NCBI GenBank assembly: GCA_003223255.1 | Contig: QHYJ01000093.1 | Location: forward strand, 1 to 41,435 | Length of the DNA stretch: 41,435 nt | Direction of reading: 5' to 3' | Source of the DNA: Acidobacteriota bacterium | GTDB taxonomy: Bacteria > Acidobacteriota > Terriglobia > Acidiferrales > UBA7541 | Shown here: positions 1 through 7,105 of the stretch, one piece after another | Layout of the letters: each line of letters opens with the position of its first letter | Numbering within the stretch: the first letter of the stretch is position 1 | Translations under genes and position numbers: made by a program | Notes under the pieces: generated by a model | Seen by the model: the letters and a program-made list of their open reading frames with translations, nothing else | What the model was told of the DNA's origin: nothing | Databases searched by the model: none

Positions 1-673
1 GCCGAAAGTATTCTTTTTGCTTTTCCGTAGGGTCCAATGCAATCCGATGCGCAAGGATCACTTTTAACGCCTCTTTCAAGGCCCGGCGGTAGTTCCCTAA
101 GCCATCCAAGCGGGACGAAAAACAATGCGTGATGGCCATCAAATCCTGCACCATTTCTTGCTCGGGGGAAACCTGCTCGGTGTTGAGCACCAGCAACTCG
201 CACCCGTGCTTGCGGCACAGATGTTGCAGCAGCGCGAACCCAAAGCGCGCCAAGCGGTCCTGGTGGGCCACGACTAGCATGGCCAGTTCGTCGGCCACAA
301 CGGAATCCACCAGAGCCGTAAACTTGGGCCGCTGGAAGTTTAGGCCACCGCCAATTTCCTCGATAAACTCCAGGTTGGCAATACCTTTGGCGATGGCAAA
401 CTCTTCCACGATCCGCCGCTGCTTCTTCAAATCCGGGCGCTGCGCTGGGGATGACACGCGGCAATAGCCCACCGTGCGTCGCAGTCGCTCCACCGCTGTT
501 CTTCCCAAGTAGCGGTCCAGGTCCGCTCGCAACCAGTAGCGCCGCCCACTCGCCGTTCGTCGGGCGGGAAGTACGCCCGCCCGATCCCTGGCCTGCAATG
601 TCTTGGGATGCCGGGAAATATACTTGGCCGCCTGTCCGGTCGTCTTAAGTCCTTTGTGCAGCATTACTCGCAT
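1..673 (-). CDS. tnpA: IS607-family serine recombinase (TnpA), in frame with a TnpB-like start at the window edge
   Basis: This transposase of the serine recombinase superfamily would catalyse excision and integration through a covalent serine-DNA intermediate. Numbering from the ATG at 673, residues 10-55 form a MerR-like DNA-binding helix-turn-helix (TTGQAAKYIS, then the SGRRYW wing). The catalytic motif YCRVSS lies at 70-75, and further on comes the IS607 signature VVAHQDRLARFGF. A second ATG at 664 is possible. The usual TnpA C terminus (LMAITHCFSSRLDGLGNYRR) is reached near codon 195. No stop follows: the same frame continues into ILAHRIALDPTEKQKEYF, which is a typical TnpB N terminus, with a possible GTG start at 61. 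Whether the two proteins are fused or tnpB merely starts in frame cannot be told, because the sequence ends. Confidence 0.85.
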   Translation of the reverse strand, partial: MRVMLHKGLKTTGQAAKYISRHPKTLQARDRAGVLPARRTASGRRYWLRADLDRYLGRTAVERLRRTVGYCRVSSPAQRPDLKKQRRIVEEFAIAKGIANLEFIEEIGGGLNFQRPKFTALVDSVVADELAMLVVAHQDRLARFGFALLQHLCRKHGCELLVLNTEQVSPEQEMVQDLMAITHCFSSRLDGLGNYRRALKEALKVILAHRIALDPTEKQKEYFR

Positions 674-700
674 TTACATACATTCTACTTACCTAGGTCA
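1..700 (-). mobile_element. IS607-family insertion sequence, partial (one end in window)
   Basis: The left edge holds the 5' part of an IS607-type element on the minus strand: a MerR-like helix-turn-helix plus serine recombinase gene followed at once by the beginning of a TnpB-like sequence. The rest of the element lies beyond position 1. IS607 elements have no obvious terminal inverted repeats and make no target duplication, so the boundary near 700 is only approximate; I placed it just upstream of the recombinase start. Confidence 0.75.
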
Positions 701-811
701 AGCTCCTTAACGCAAGAAATGAAAAGGACCGCGAGGGCTGGGAGATGCGGGCCGTGATGAGCTAAGGATTCTTATTTCCCGCGTTCGAACGTATCGGTTC
801 TCCCTCGCCGT

Positions 812-1165
812 TTACCGGGTTTTCAGGCCCGTGGCGGGCGCGACGACCACGCGAATCGCAATGTTGTTCTTACCATCGGCCAAGCGATACTCGACCGTGG
901 CCTGGGAACCGACTTCCAGTTTGCCTTGCACCTGGGTATTGCCGTCAACCAAGAACTCGATGGTCTTTCGTTCTTGACCTTGCATGACCTCCAGTGAGAA
1001 GGGCGCGTCACCGATCGACGCGATTTTCCCCGATTGCGACCGGGTGTCGGGATACGGAACGCGTCGCGCCGGCACAATCCGGTCCGGGATCGGCGTTGCC
1101 CAGGAGGCTAAGGTCAAGCATACAATAAAGATTGAGGCTAAGCTGAGTGCAGTACGGAATGGCAT
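812..1165 (-). CDS. small secreted protein, DUF5666/OB-fold-like
   Basis: The predicted protein has 117 residues. Residues 1-23 are a signal peptide (hydrophobic ALSLASIFIVCLTLASWA), so it is exported. The rest, with GKIASIGDAPFSLEV, then TIEFLVDGNTQVQGKLEVGS and ATVEYRL, has the pattern of short OB-like domains such as DUF5666 (glycine-lysine start, a threonine/valine strand, then a KVGD-like turn). The family assignment is inference from pattern only. The frame stays open upstream to 1678, but the ATG at 1163-1165 directly precedes the signal peptide, so I chose it. Its role is unknown; it is a single gene beside the IS607 end. Confidence 0.6.
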   Translation of the reverse strand: MPFRTALSLASIFIVCLTLASWATPIPDRIVPARRVPYPDTRSQSGKIASIGDAPFSLEVMQGQERKTIEFLVDGNTQVQGKLEVGSQATVEYRLADGKNNIAIRVVVAPATGLKTR

Positions 1166-1374
1166 TGAGACTCTCCTATTCGATTTGGACTGGGACGGAG
1201 AAAATGGCACGCACTGAGCCAAAGGAGAGGAGTTTCCTGGCTTAGATAAGATGTTCAGAATCAAATAGATATAGTAAAACTCGAGGTGTTCTGCAGGTCC
1301 TTTGTAGAGTACTAGTTCTGTGAAGATTTTGGTCGGTCGCCTTGGAAGCCTGTTGGTGTTCCGCTCGTTTGGCC

Positions 1375-1617
1375 TTAGGTCTCCGAGTGCGGATCGAAGA
1401 CTACGGAGACTTCCAGGTTCGTTTCGGAACTGGCTGGGGAAAACTTCCACTGCATCACGGACTTCTGTGCGCTCTCCGCTAAAATGGGGTTGCCGCCAAG
1501 GACTTCCGTATCTCTCACCGTGCCGTCTGGCTTGACGAAAACCTTGAGACGAACCATTCCACCGATACCCCTCGTTTTTAGTATCCCAGGATAAATCACG
1601 GGCATCCGCTTGATCAC
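1375..1617 (-). pseudogene. TonB C-terminal domain fragment
   Basis: Eighty codons encode a near-complete TonB C-terminal domain. Visible landmarks are VIKRMPVIYPGILKTRGIGG, MVRLKVFVKPDGTV, VLGGNPILAESAQKSVMQWK and the final VSVVFDP, which match energy-transducer TonB and periplasmic TonB-like proteins of Acidobacteriota. Homology-like sequence (LPGQAQDTGRK) continues in frame upstream of the GTG at 1617, but I see no start codon, signal peptide or transmembrane anchor there. The protein would lack the inner-membrane anchor and proline-rich linker, so I read it as the remnant of a larger gene, possibly damaged when the neighbouring IS element arrived. A short functional form starting at GTG 1617 cannot be excluded. 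Confidence 0.55.
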
Positions 1618-2027
1618 TTTGCGGCCGGTATCTTGTGCCTGTCCAGGAAGAGTAGGACGGAGCGCCGGACACGAGCAATACCCCCGGGACTTAAATCGTG
1701 CGAGGTGGCTTGAACTGCACGCCCACCATAAGCCGCACTATTGCCTTTTGGGAAAATGTTGCAGGTTGTTGGCCCAACCTCACCGAGGTTATCGAGACTT
1801 ACGCGATCCAGTTACCTCCTCCCTACACCCCTGAAACCTGCTGATTACAAGCGACTTAGCAAACATCGATGGCCATGGAGTTCCGGGCCGCTTCTTGCGG
1901 CATCACCAGGGAACCTGCCTTTCTCAACCTTTCGTTGCAGGGCTGAGATTCGGCCGCTATTTGCCAACGTGAGGTTGAGACAGTCTGGCGTCACAAGGGC
2001 CCTCTGATTCGCGTAGAATGAGCCGTC
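1618..2027. other. intergenic region without a recognised gene
   Basis: There are about 410 bases between the TonB fragment and the endonuclease III-like gene. Minus-strand sequence just upstream of the TonB fragment stays in frame for a while and may be degenerate upstream coding sequence. The rest shows no gene, tRNA or strong hairpin. The downstream gene's promoter must lie here, but no clear -35/-10 pair was found. Confidence 0.5.
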
Positions 2028-2756
2028 ATGCCTCCCAAACTGGCCCAAATCCTGGAAACCTTGGAAGAGCTTTACGGGCCGCAGAAGCTGGCGGGCCCCA
2101 CGGATCCTTACGAAATGATTGTTTTTTTGAACTGCGGCTATCCTGCAAGCGATGGGAAGTGCGCGAAGGGCTTTGAGGTGTTGAAGAGCGAAATTGGCAC
2201 GGAGCCAAACAAGCTCTTGGCCGCTTCAAAGCCGAAGCTTGCAAAGTTGATGGGGCCAAGCGTAATCGCGCCCGCAGTATGCGCGAATCGACTGAAGGAA
2301 ATCGCCCGCGAAGTAAAGAACGAATTTAGCGGAGATCTCACCGCCGCTCTGGAAAAGCGGCTGCGCGAAGGCAAGGACCAGCCCGAAAAGGGTCTCCAGG
2401 CCGCGAAGAAGCTGCTCCAAGGATTTCCTGTGATTGGGGAGCCCAGCGCGGAGAAGATTCTGCTCTTTGCCAAGCTGGCACCTGTCGCGGCCGTGCCTTC
2501 CGCGTTCGTCGAGGTCCCGACACGCCTCTTCGCAGGCGAACCAGGCAGAAATTACGCCACCGATTACCGCGCCGCGAGGGAAGTCCTGGATTCCGGATTG
2601 CCAAAGACGTTTGAAGCGCGACAAAGGGCTTACCTGCTGCTCAAGAAGCATGGCCAGGAGATTTGCAAGCGCTCCACGCCGAAATGCGAGATATGTCCCC
2701 TGACAGCCCAGTGCGCCTACCTCCAGGCAAAGGCGGCTGACAGCAACGCCGATTGA
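2028..2756 (+). CDS. endonuclease III-like HhH-GPD protein with Fe-S cluster but altered active site
   Basis: This protein of 242 residues belongs to the endonuclease III superfamily of DNA base-excision glycosylases. The C terminus has a perfect four-cysteine [4Fe-4S] loop, C213-x6-C220-x2-C223-x5-C229, with the spacing of E. coli Nth. A degenerate helix-hairpin-helix is at about 132-146 (GFPVIGEPSAEKILL). The residues that do chemistry in Nth are not conserved. The lysine of the LPGVGRKTA hairpin falls on proline or glutamate here. The aspartate of the VDTH motif is replaced in VEVPTRLF (161-168). The Q of the N-terminal SAQ motif is absent from FLNCGYPASDGK. It may be a DNA-binding or non-catalytic relative, or use other residues. 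It is a single gene, not clearly in an operon with the next one (gap about 125 nt). Confidence 0.75.
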   Translation: MPPKLAQILETLEELYGPQKLAGPTDPYEMIVFLNCGYPASDGKCAKGFEVLKSEIGTEPNKLLAASKPKLAKLMGPSVIAPAVCANRLKEIAREVKNEFSGDLTAALEKRLREGKDQPEKGLQAAKKLLQGFPVIGEPSAEKILLFAKLAPVAAVPSAFVEVPTRLFAGEPGRNYATDYRAAREVLDSGLPKTFEARQRAYLLLKKHGQEICKRSTPKCEICPLTAQCAYLQAKAADSNAD

Positions 2757-2882
2757 GTACTGAAGCCAAATGGTGACCAGAAGGGTGCAAAAGCAGGAAG
2801 CTGCGGCGGCGTTCCTTGACTTGGCGATAACCCGCCGGAATAATGGTAAAGCATGAGCGGGCGCGCCGGAGGCGCTGAAAAG

Positions 2883-3425
2883 ATGTTCCTGGACGTGAAG
2901 GAATTAGCTGTCCGCAAACTCCGCATCCATAAGGCCTATGCGCCGGGCAGCATCGACTTTCATTCGGCCGAAATCAAACAGATTGAGCCACTGGAAGTGA
3001 CTGCCACTGCGGAGCTGCTGGAAGGGCAGATTCGCGTCGAGGGTAACCTCGACACGAAGGTCGAGTTGGTCTGCGCGCGCTGCCTTGAACCGGTTACCGA
3101 GGAAGTCAGCCGCTCGTTTGACCTGTTTTATGCTCCGCTTCCTCACGATGCCCGCCTCACCAAGCATCGGGAAGACCGGCTGAAGGACGACGATACGGAT
3201 ATCGGCTTTTACGAAGGAGCTGGCCTTTTCTTGGCGGACGTGTTGAAAGAGCAGGTGCTACTGGCGCTTCCCATCAAGGCCATTTGCCAGAGCGATTGCC
3301 GGGGGTTGTGCCCGAATTGCGGCGCCAATCTGAACCACGAAGAGTGCCGTTGCGAGACCCACGCCACGGATCCCCGATTGGTCTCTCTCGCGCGTCTCAA
3401 GCAGGACTGGCTGAAAAAACAATAG
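2883..3425 (+). CDS. DUF177 / YceD-family protein
   Basis: DUF177 (YceD) proteins are linked to 23S rRNA or large-subunit accumulation and to rpmF expression. This one has about 180 residues, the usual size. Landmarks are VELVCARCLEPV in the middle and DVLKEQVLLALPIKAIC followed by CRGLCPNCGANLNHEEC, a C-terminal cysteine-rich stretch. I chose the ATG at 2883 because GGAGG sits about 10 nt before it and the family usually begins with a short leader into the first strand (MFLDVKEL). An in-frame ATG at 2853 would add ten residues. The gene is followed 59 nt later by rpmF, the standard DUF177-rpmF pairing that leads into the fatty-acid genes. Confidence 0.88.
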   Translation: MFLDVKELAVRKLRIHKAYAPGSIDFHSAEIKQIEPLEVTATAELLEGQIRVEGNLDTKVELVCARCLEPVTEEVSRSFDLFYAPLPHDARLTKHREDRLKDDDTDIGFYEGAGLFLADVLKEQVLLALPIKAICQSDCRGLCPNCGANLNHEECRCETHATDPRLVSLARLKQDWLKKQ

Positions 3426-3432
3426 TTTTTCC

Positions 3433-3453
3433 AGGGCGAAAGCCCTATATAAT
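3433..3453 (+). promoter_or_regulatory. hairpin with GAAA loop and TATAAT box ahead of rpmF
   Basis: AGGGC-GAAA-GCCCT (3433-3446) forms a 5-bp stem with a stable tetraloop. It is immediately followed by a perfect TATAAT (3448-3453), and a further inverted pair CCGCC/GGCGG lies at about 3455-3467. This could be a -10 element for an internal rpmF promoter or a regulatory hairpin in the DUF177-rpmF transcript. No good -35 box was seen, so the promoter reading is tentative. Confidence 0.35.
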
Positions 3454-3484
3454 CCGCCCAACGGCGGGAACGAGGTGTAGTGTT

Positions 3485-3661
3485 ATGCCTAACCCAAAAC
3501 GGAGGCATTCCAAAAGACGGACCAGCACGCGGCGGGCCCATGATTTTCTCGCCAAGCCCGGACTGGGCAAATGTCCGAATTGCCAGGAAATGAAGCTGCC
3601 GCACCAGGCGTGTCCGCATTGCGGCTACTATAAGGGCAAAGCGGTACAAGCGTCGGCATAG
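3485..3661 (+). CDS. rpmF: 50S ribosomal protein L32
   Basis: This is ribosomal protein L32, 58 residues. It begins with the invariant MPNPKRRHSKRRTSTRRAHD and carries a zinc-ribbon CPNC...CPHCGYY, so it is the cysteine-containing (C+) form. A GAGGTG ribosome-binding site lies 7 nt before the ATG. It sits between DUF177 and plsX, the classical arrangement that couples ribosome and membrane lipid synthesis. Confidence 0.97.
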   Translation: MPNPKRRHSKRRTSTRRAHDFLAKPGLGKCPNCQEMKLPHQACPHCGYYKGKAVQASA

Positions 3662-3699
3662 GCTTTTTTTCGTTTCGCTGATTCTGCGAGCAAAATCCC

Positions 3700-4710
3700 A
3701 TGATCACGATTGCCGTTGACGCCATGGGCGGGGACCATGCACCACGTCCTGAAGTGGAAGGCAGTGTGCTGGCCACACGCGAGTTCAACGACATTCGTAT
3801 TTTGCTCGTGGGCCAGGCCCCTGTGGTGCGTCCGGAACTGGCCAAGCACGCCACGCCCAACCTGCCGATCGAGATTGTGCCGGCAAGCGAAGTGATCACC
3901 ATGAATGATCATCCGGCGCAGGCGTTTCGACGGAAGAGGGACAGCTCGGTTCACGTAGCGGCGCGTCTGGTCCGTGAAGCCAAAGCCGATGGCATGGTGA
4001 GTGCAGGAAACACCGGCGCGGTCATGACCGTGTCGCGCTTTCTGCTCGGAACGCTCGAGTCTGTTGACCGCGTGGCTCTGGCCGCGCCTTTTCCCAACGC
4101 CCGGGGCGGGGTGTCGGTGCTGCTCGACGTGGGAGCCAACGTGGATTCGCGGCCCGAGCACTTGGTGCAGTTTGCAGTCATGGGAGAAGTGTATTATCGA
4201 GCGACATTCGGTAACCGGCGCCCGCGCGTCGGCTTGCTTTCGGTCGGCGAGGAAGAAATCAAGGGGAACGTGCTGACCCGCGAGGTCTATACTCTCCTGA
4301 AGAAGAGCCCCGTTCACTTTGTGGGCAACGTCGAAGGCGGCGACCTTTTTTCCGGTAGCGTGGACGTGATCGTCTGCGATGGCTTTGTCGGTAACATCGC
4401 TTTGAAGATTTGCGAAGGCCTGGCGGTTTCGATTTTCGATTTGCTGAGGAAGTCGTTGAAAAGCTCCATTCTTTCGCAGGTCGGCGCTAAGCTTTCCCAG
4501 AGGGCGTTTAAAGGCTTGAAGAAAAAGATTGATTACACGGAGTACGGTGGCGCGCCGCTTTTGGGGGTGCGCGGCGTCTGCGTGATCGGCCATGGGCGTT
4601 CCAATGCCAACGCCGTGAAAAACGCCATCCGTGTAGCCGCGGGGCTCGCCCGCGCGCGCATCAACGAGAGAATCGAACAGGAGCTCTCCGCCACTGCAGT
4701 TCCCGCGTGA
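3700..4710 (+). CDS. plsX: phosphate acyltransferase PlsX
   Basis: PlsX converts acyl-ACP and phosphate to acyl-phosphate, the donor used by PlsY in phosphatidic acid synthesis. It is a peripheral membrane enzyme. The protein has 336 residues, full length. Family landmarks are the N-terminal IAVDAMGGDHAP, FRRKRDSSVHVA, GMVSAGNTGAVM, VLLDVGANVDSRPEHL, VGLLSVGEEEIKGN, VDVIVCDGFVGNIALK and, near the C terminus, GGAPLLGVRG and IGHGRSNANAVKNA. The start follows rpmF by 38 nt. It is followed after 22 nt by fabD, so it is very probably cotranscribed with the fatty-acid genes. Confidence 0.97.
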   Translation: MITIAVDAMGGDHAPRPEVEGSVLATREFNDIRILLVGQAPVVRPELAKHATPNLPIEIVPASEVITMNDHPAQAFRRKRDSSVHVAARLVREAKADGMVSAGNTGAVMTVSRFLLGTLESVDRVALAAPFPNARGGVSVLLDVGANVDSRPEHLVQFAVMGEVYYRATFGNRRPRVGLLSVGEEEIKGNVLTREVYTLLKKSPVHFVGNVEGGDLFSGSVDVIVCDGFVGNIALKICEGLAVSIFDLLRKSLKSSILSQVGAKLSQRAFKGLKKKIDYTEYGGAPLLGVRGVCVIGHGRSNANAVKNAIRVAAGLARARINERIEQELSATAVPA

Positions 4711-4732
4711 CGGTGGCAGAGAGGAATCGGCC

Positions 4733-5686
4733 ATGGGCAAAGTCGCATTTGTGTTTCCCGGACAGGCTTCGCAATATCCCGGCATGGGCAAGGAACTCGC
4801 GGAGAAGTATGCCGTCGCGAAATCCACTTTTGACGAAGCGGACAAGGCGCTGGGCTTTTCGATTTCCAAGATTTGTTTCGAAGGCACCGAAGAAGAGCTC
4901 AAACTCACCGCCAATACACAACCAGCCATCCTGACCTGTTCCGTGGCGGTGGCGCGTGTGCTGGCGGAAAAAGGTTTGGAGCCGGATTATGTGGCGGGAC
5001 ACAGCCTTGGCGAATATTCGGCGCTGGTTGCTGCCGGTTCGCTGAAGTTTGGCGATGCGGTGCAATTGGTGCGCAAGCGCGGCAACTACATGCAGGATGC
5101 TGTTCCTGCCGGTGTGGGGGCCATGGCTGCGATTATGGGCTTGTCCCATGCCGTGGTGGCGGATGTTTGCAAGCGCGCGGCGGATGGCGAAATTTGTGCG
5201 CCGGCAAATTTGAATTCGCCGGACCAAACGGTCATCTCCGGGCACGCTGGCGCGGTGAAGCGCGCGGTGGAACTGGCTTCGCAGGCGGGTGCAAAACGAG
5301 CCGTGATTTTGCCGGTCTCCGCGCCATTTCATTCCGCGCTGATGACGCCCATGCAGGAGAAGTTCGAGAGAGATTTGCGGGGAGCAGAGTTTTCGAATTT
5401 GCGCGTGCCGCTAGTGACCAACGTGGATGCAGACACTATAGAGACGGGCGCGGAAGCGCGCGAGGCGCTCATCCGCCAGGTTTCCATGCCCGTGCGCTGG
5501 GAAGAGTCGGTGCGCCTGTTGATTGACGAGGGCGTGAACACTTTCGTGGAAGTGGGGCCGAGCCACGTGCTCACCGGGTTGCTGCGCCAGATCGAGCGCT
5601 CCGCAGGAGCTCTGAACGTTGAGGATGAAAAGAGTCTGGCGGTCACCGTCGAGAAAATCGCTGCCGCGCGGTCCGACGCGGCATGA
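4733..5686 (+). CDS. fabD: malonyl-CoA:ACP transacylase FabD
   Basis: FabD moves the malonyl group from CoA to acyl carrier protein to supply fatty-acid elongation in the cytoplasm. The 317-residue protein opens with VAFVFPGQASQYPGMGK. The catalytic serine is S91 in GHSLGEYSAL, and the partner histidine is near 199 in SAPFHSALM. The QTVISGH segment and the VEVGPSHVLTGL C-terminal motif are also present. It lies 22 nt after plsX, with the ATG preceded by a purine-rich GAGAGGAA. It is an ordinary member of the family. Confidence 0.97.
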   Translation: MGKVAFVFPGQASQYPGMGKELAEKYAVAKSTFDEADKALGFSISKICFEGTEEELKLTANTQPAILTCSVAVARVLAEKGLEPDYVAGHSLGEYSALVAAGSLKFGDAVQLVRKRGNYMQDAVPAGVGAMAAIMGLSHAVVADVCKRAADGEICAPANLNSPDQTVISGHAGAVKRAVELASQAGAKRAVILPVSAPFHSALMTPMQEKFERDLRGAEFSNLRVPLVTNVDADTIETGAEAREALIRQVSMPVRWEESVRLLIDEGVNTFVEVGPSHVLTGLLRQIERSAGALNVEDEKSLAVTVEKIAAARSDAA

Positions 5687-5740
5687 GCCAGTTCTAAGTC
5701 GTAAGTTATAAGTTCTCAGTAAAGAAAAATGCAGGAATAG

Positions 5741-6541
5741 TTGCGAAATAAAGGCCGCGAGCGTTCGGGTGGAGGAATTCCAGGGAAGTCTCCGGCTTAT
5801 TTTCCATTTTTCTCGTTTCTTTACTTACTCAAGAGTTCCGAGTTTTCGTTATTTTTGCCTCATGAAGCCAAACGGAAAGTCTCCATTTTATCGGCATCCT
5901 GCTTCTCGACGATGAATTTCGCCAGAGAATTGCTCTCGGCGGTAGTCAAGAGAAATTCCGGCAGGCTCTCGGTGAAAATGGACGTGGCCGACGCGGAGCA
6001 GGTGAAGACGGGATTCAAAGCGGTCCTCGAGAAATTCGGCCGCCTGGATATCCTGGTGAACAATGCCGCGATTACGCGCGACGGCTTGGCCATGCGCATG
6101 AAAGCCGACGACTGGGATGCGGTGATTCGAACGAACCTGACCGGCGCGCATCTCTGTGTCCAGCAAGCTCTGGCAACCATGATGCGCGCCCGTGCGGGCC
6201 GCATTATCAATATCGCTTCGGTGGTCGCAGAGATGGGCAATGCCGGCCAAGCCAATTACGTCGCTGCTAAAGCCGGTCTGATCGGGTTGACGAAAGCGAT
6301 CGCTATGGAGATGGCGTCGCGCAACATCACCGTGAATGCCGTTGCGCCGGGCTTCATCGAAACGCCTATGACCGACGTGCTTTCCGACAACGTGAAACAG
6401 GACTTGAGGGCGCGCATTCCCCTGGGGCGCATGGGCTGCCCGCGCGACGTCGCGGCCGCCATCGTTTTCCTTGCGAGCGACGAAGCGGGCTATATCACCG
6501 GCCACGTCCTCGACGTCAACGGCGGCATATATCTGGCATAG
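5741..6541 (+). CDS. fabG: 3-oxoacyl-ACP reductase FabG, N-terminal nucleotide-binding region missing
   Basis: FabG reduces 3-ketoacyl-ACP with NADPH. From about position 5911 on, the protein is a good match: KMDVADAEQV, GRLDILVNNAAITRDG, the serine of IINIASVVAEMGN, the YxxxK pair in ANYVAAKAG, then NAVAPGFIETPMTD and the C-terminal ITGHVLDVNGGIY. What is missing is the first 40-50 residues. The VTGASRGIG cofactor loop and the first Rossmann strand do not appear in any frame upstream; instead there is AT-rich sequence of intergenic character. The TTG at 5741 opens the longest frame but gives an unfamiliar N terminus. ATG 5911 is the first start beside recognisable sequence. As read, the protein should not bind NADPH normally, so this is either a truncated gene or an assembly error. 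Confidence 0.7.
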   Translation: MRNKGRERSGGGIPGKSPAYFPFFSFLYLLKSSEFSLFLPHEAKRKVSILSASCFSTMNFARELLSAVVKRNSGRLSVKMDVADAEQVKTGFKAVLEKFGRLDILVNNAAITRDGLAMRMKADDWDAVIRTNLTGAHLCVQQALATMMRARAGRIINIASVVAEMGNAGQANYVAAKAGLIGLTKAIAMEMASRNITVNAVAPGFIETPMTDVLSDNVKQDLRARIPLGRMGCPRDVAAAIVFLASDEAGYITGHVLDVNGGIYLA

Positions 6542-6727
6542 AGTATGCGTGCAGCGCATAGACCGGAACAGTTTCGCGAGGGAGAGAAGGCAAGCCAAAG
6601 TTGACCTTGCAAGGGGCCGTGACTAGAATGGGCGGGTTATTCGGGGCCCTATTTTCAAGGCAAATCGGTTCGTAACCGCGGCGAGGGGCCGCGAATCGGA
6701 ATCTACGGGCCAAAACACACGATTTTC

Positions 6728-6787
6728 GCGCGGCGGTACTCCGCGCAGGCAGGGCAGGCTCTTCAGCCTGGGATCAGCGGCTAAAAT
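6728..6787 (+). promoter_or_regulatory. tandem hairpins and possible -10 box in the acpP leader
   Basis: Two perfect inverted repeats stand in series: GCGCGG...CCGCGC with a 7-nt loop (6728-6746) and CAGGCT-CTTC-AGCCTG (6755-6770). A TAAAAT element follows (6782-6787) about 37 nt before the acpP start, with GGAGGA as the ribosome-binding site. The hairpins may end transcription from fabG or regulate an acpP-fabF transcript. No T-run follows them, so an intrinsic terminator is not proven. Confidence 0.35.
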
Positions 6788-6824
6788 AGCACTTAGATGG
6801 ACTTGATATCGCGGAGGAACACGG

Positions 6825-7067
6825 ATGGCTAGCGTAGAAGAACGCGTGAAGCAGATTATTGTCGAGCAACTCGGCGTGGATGAAGCGGAAGTGACGCCCA
6901 CCGCTTCGTTTGTGGACGACCTGGGAGCCGACTCCCTCGATCAGGTAGAATTAGTGATGGCGTTTGAGGAAGCCTTCGGCATCGAAGTGCCCGACGAAGA
7001 TGCCGAAAAGATGACCACGGTGAAAGACGCGGTCGAATACATCGACAAGCACGCCAAAGGTAAGTAA
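6825..7067 (+). CDS. acpP: acyl carrier protein
   Basis: The acyl carrier protein has 80 residues and is strongly acidic. It carries growing acyl chains on a 4'-phosphopantetheine attached to the serine of the [16 protein letters not shown] motif (S37). Family features include [13 protein letters not shown] at the N terminus and TVKDAVEYI at the C terminus. A clear GGAGGA ribosome-binding site lies upstream. It is followed by fabF 38 nt later, the normal acpP-fabF pairing. Confidence 0.98.
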   Translation: MASVEERVKQIIVEQLGVDEAEVTPTASFVDDLGADSLDQVELVMAFEEAFGIEVPDEDAEKMTTVKDAVEYIDKHAKGK

Positions 7068-7105
7068 GCCACGGAACAATCACCTCAACAGGGAGTATTG
7101 GAACT

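Noticed and set aside
812-1678. Long minus-strand frame covering the small secreted protein and the TonB region
   Set aside because: Only the last 117 codons have protein-like character with a signal peptide; upstream codons overlap the TonB frame antisense to nothing known and contain no motif.
1618-2027. tRNA or small RNA in gaps such as 1618-2027, 8351-8518 and 23563-23793
   Set aside because: I looked for T-loop GTTCGAnTCC-like sequences with matching acceptor stems by eye and found none with a full cloverleaf.
3628-4929. Long minus-strand frame opposite plsX-fabD
   Set aside because: Shadow of the strongly conserved plsX coding sequence; histidine-rich translation without motifs.
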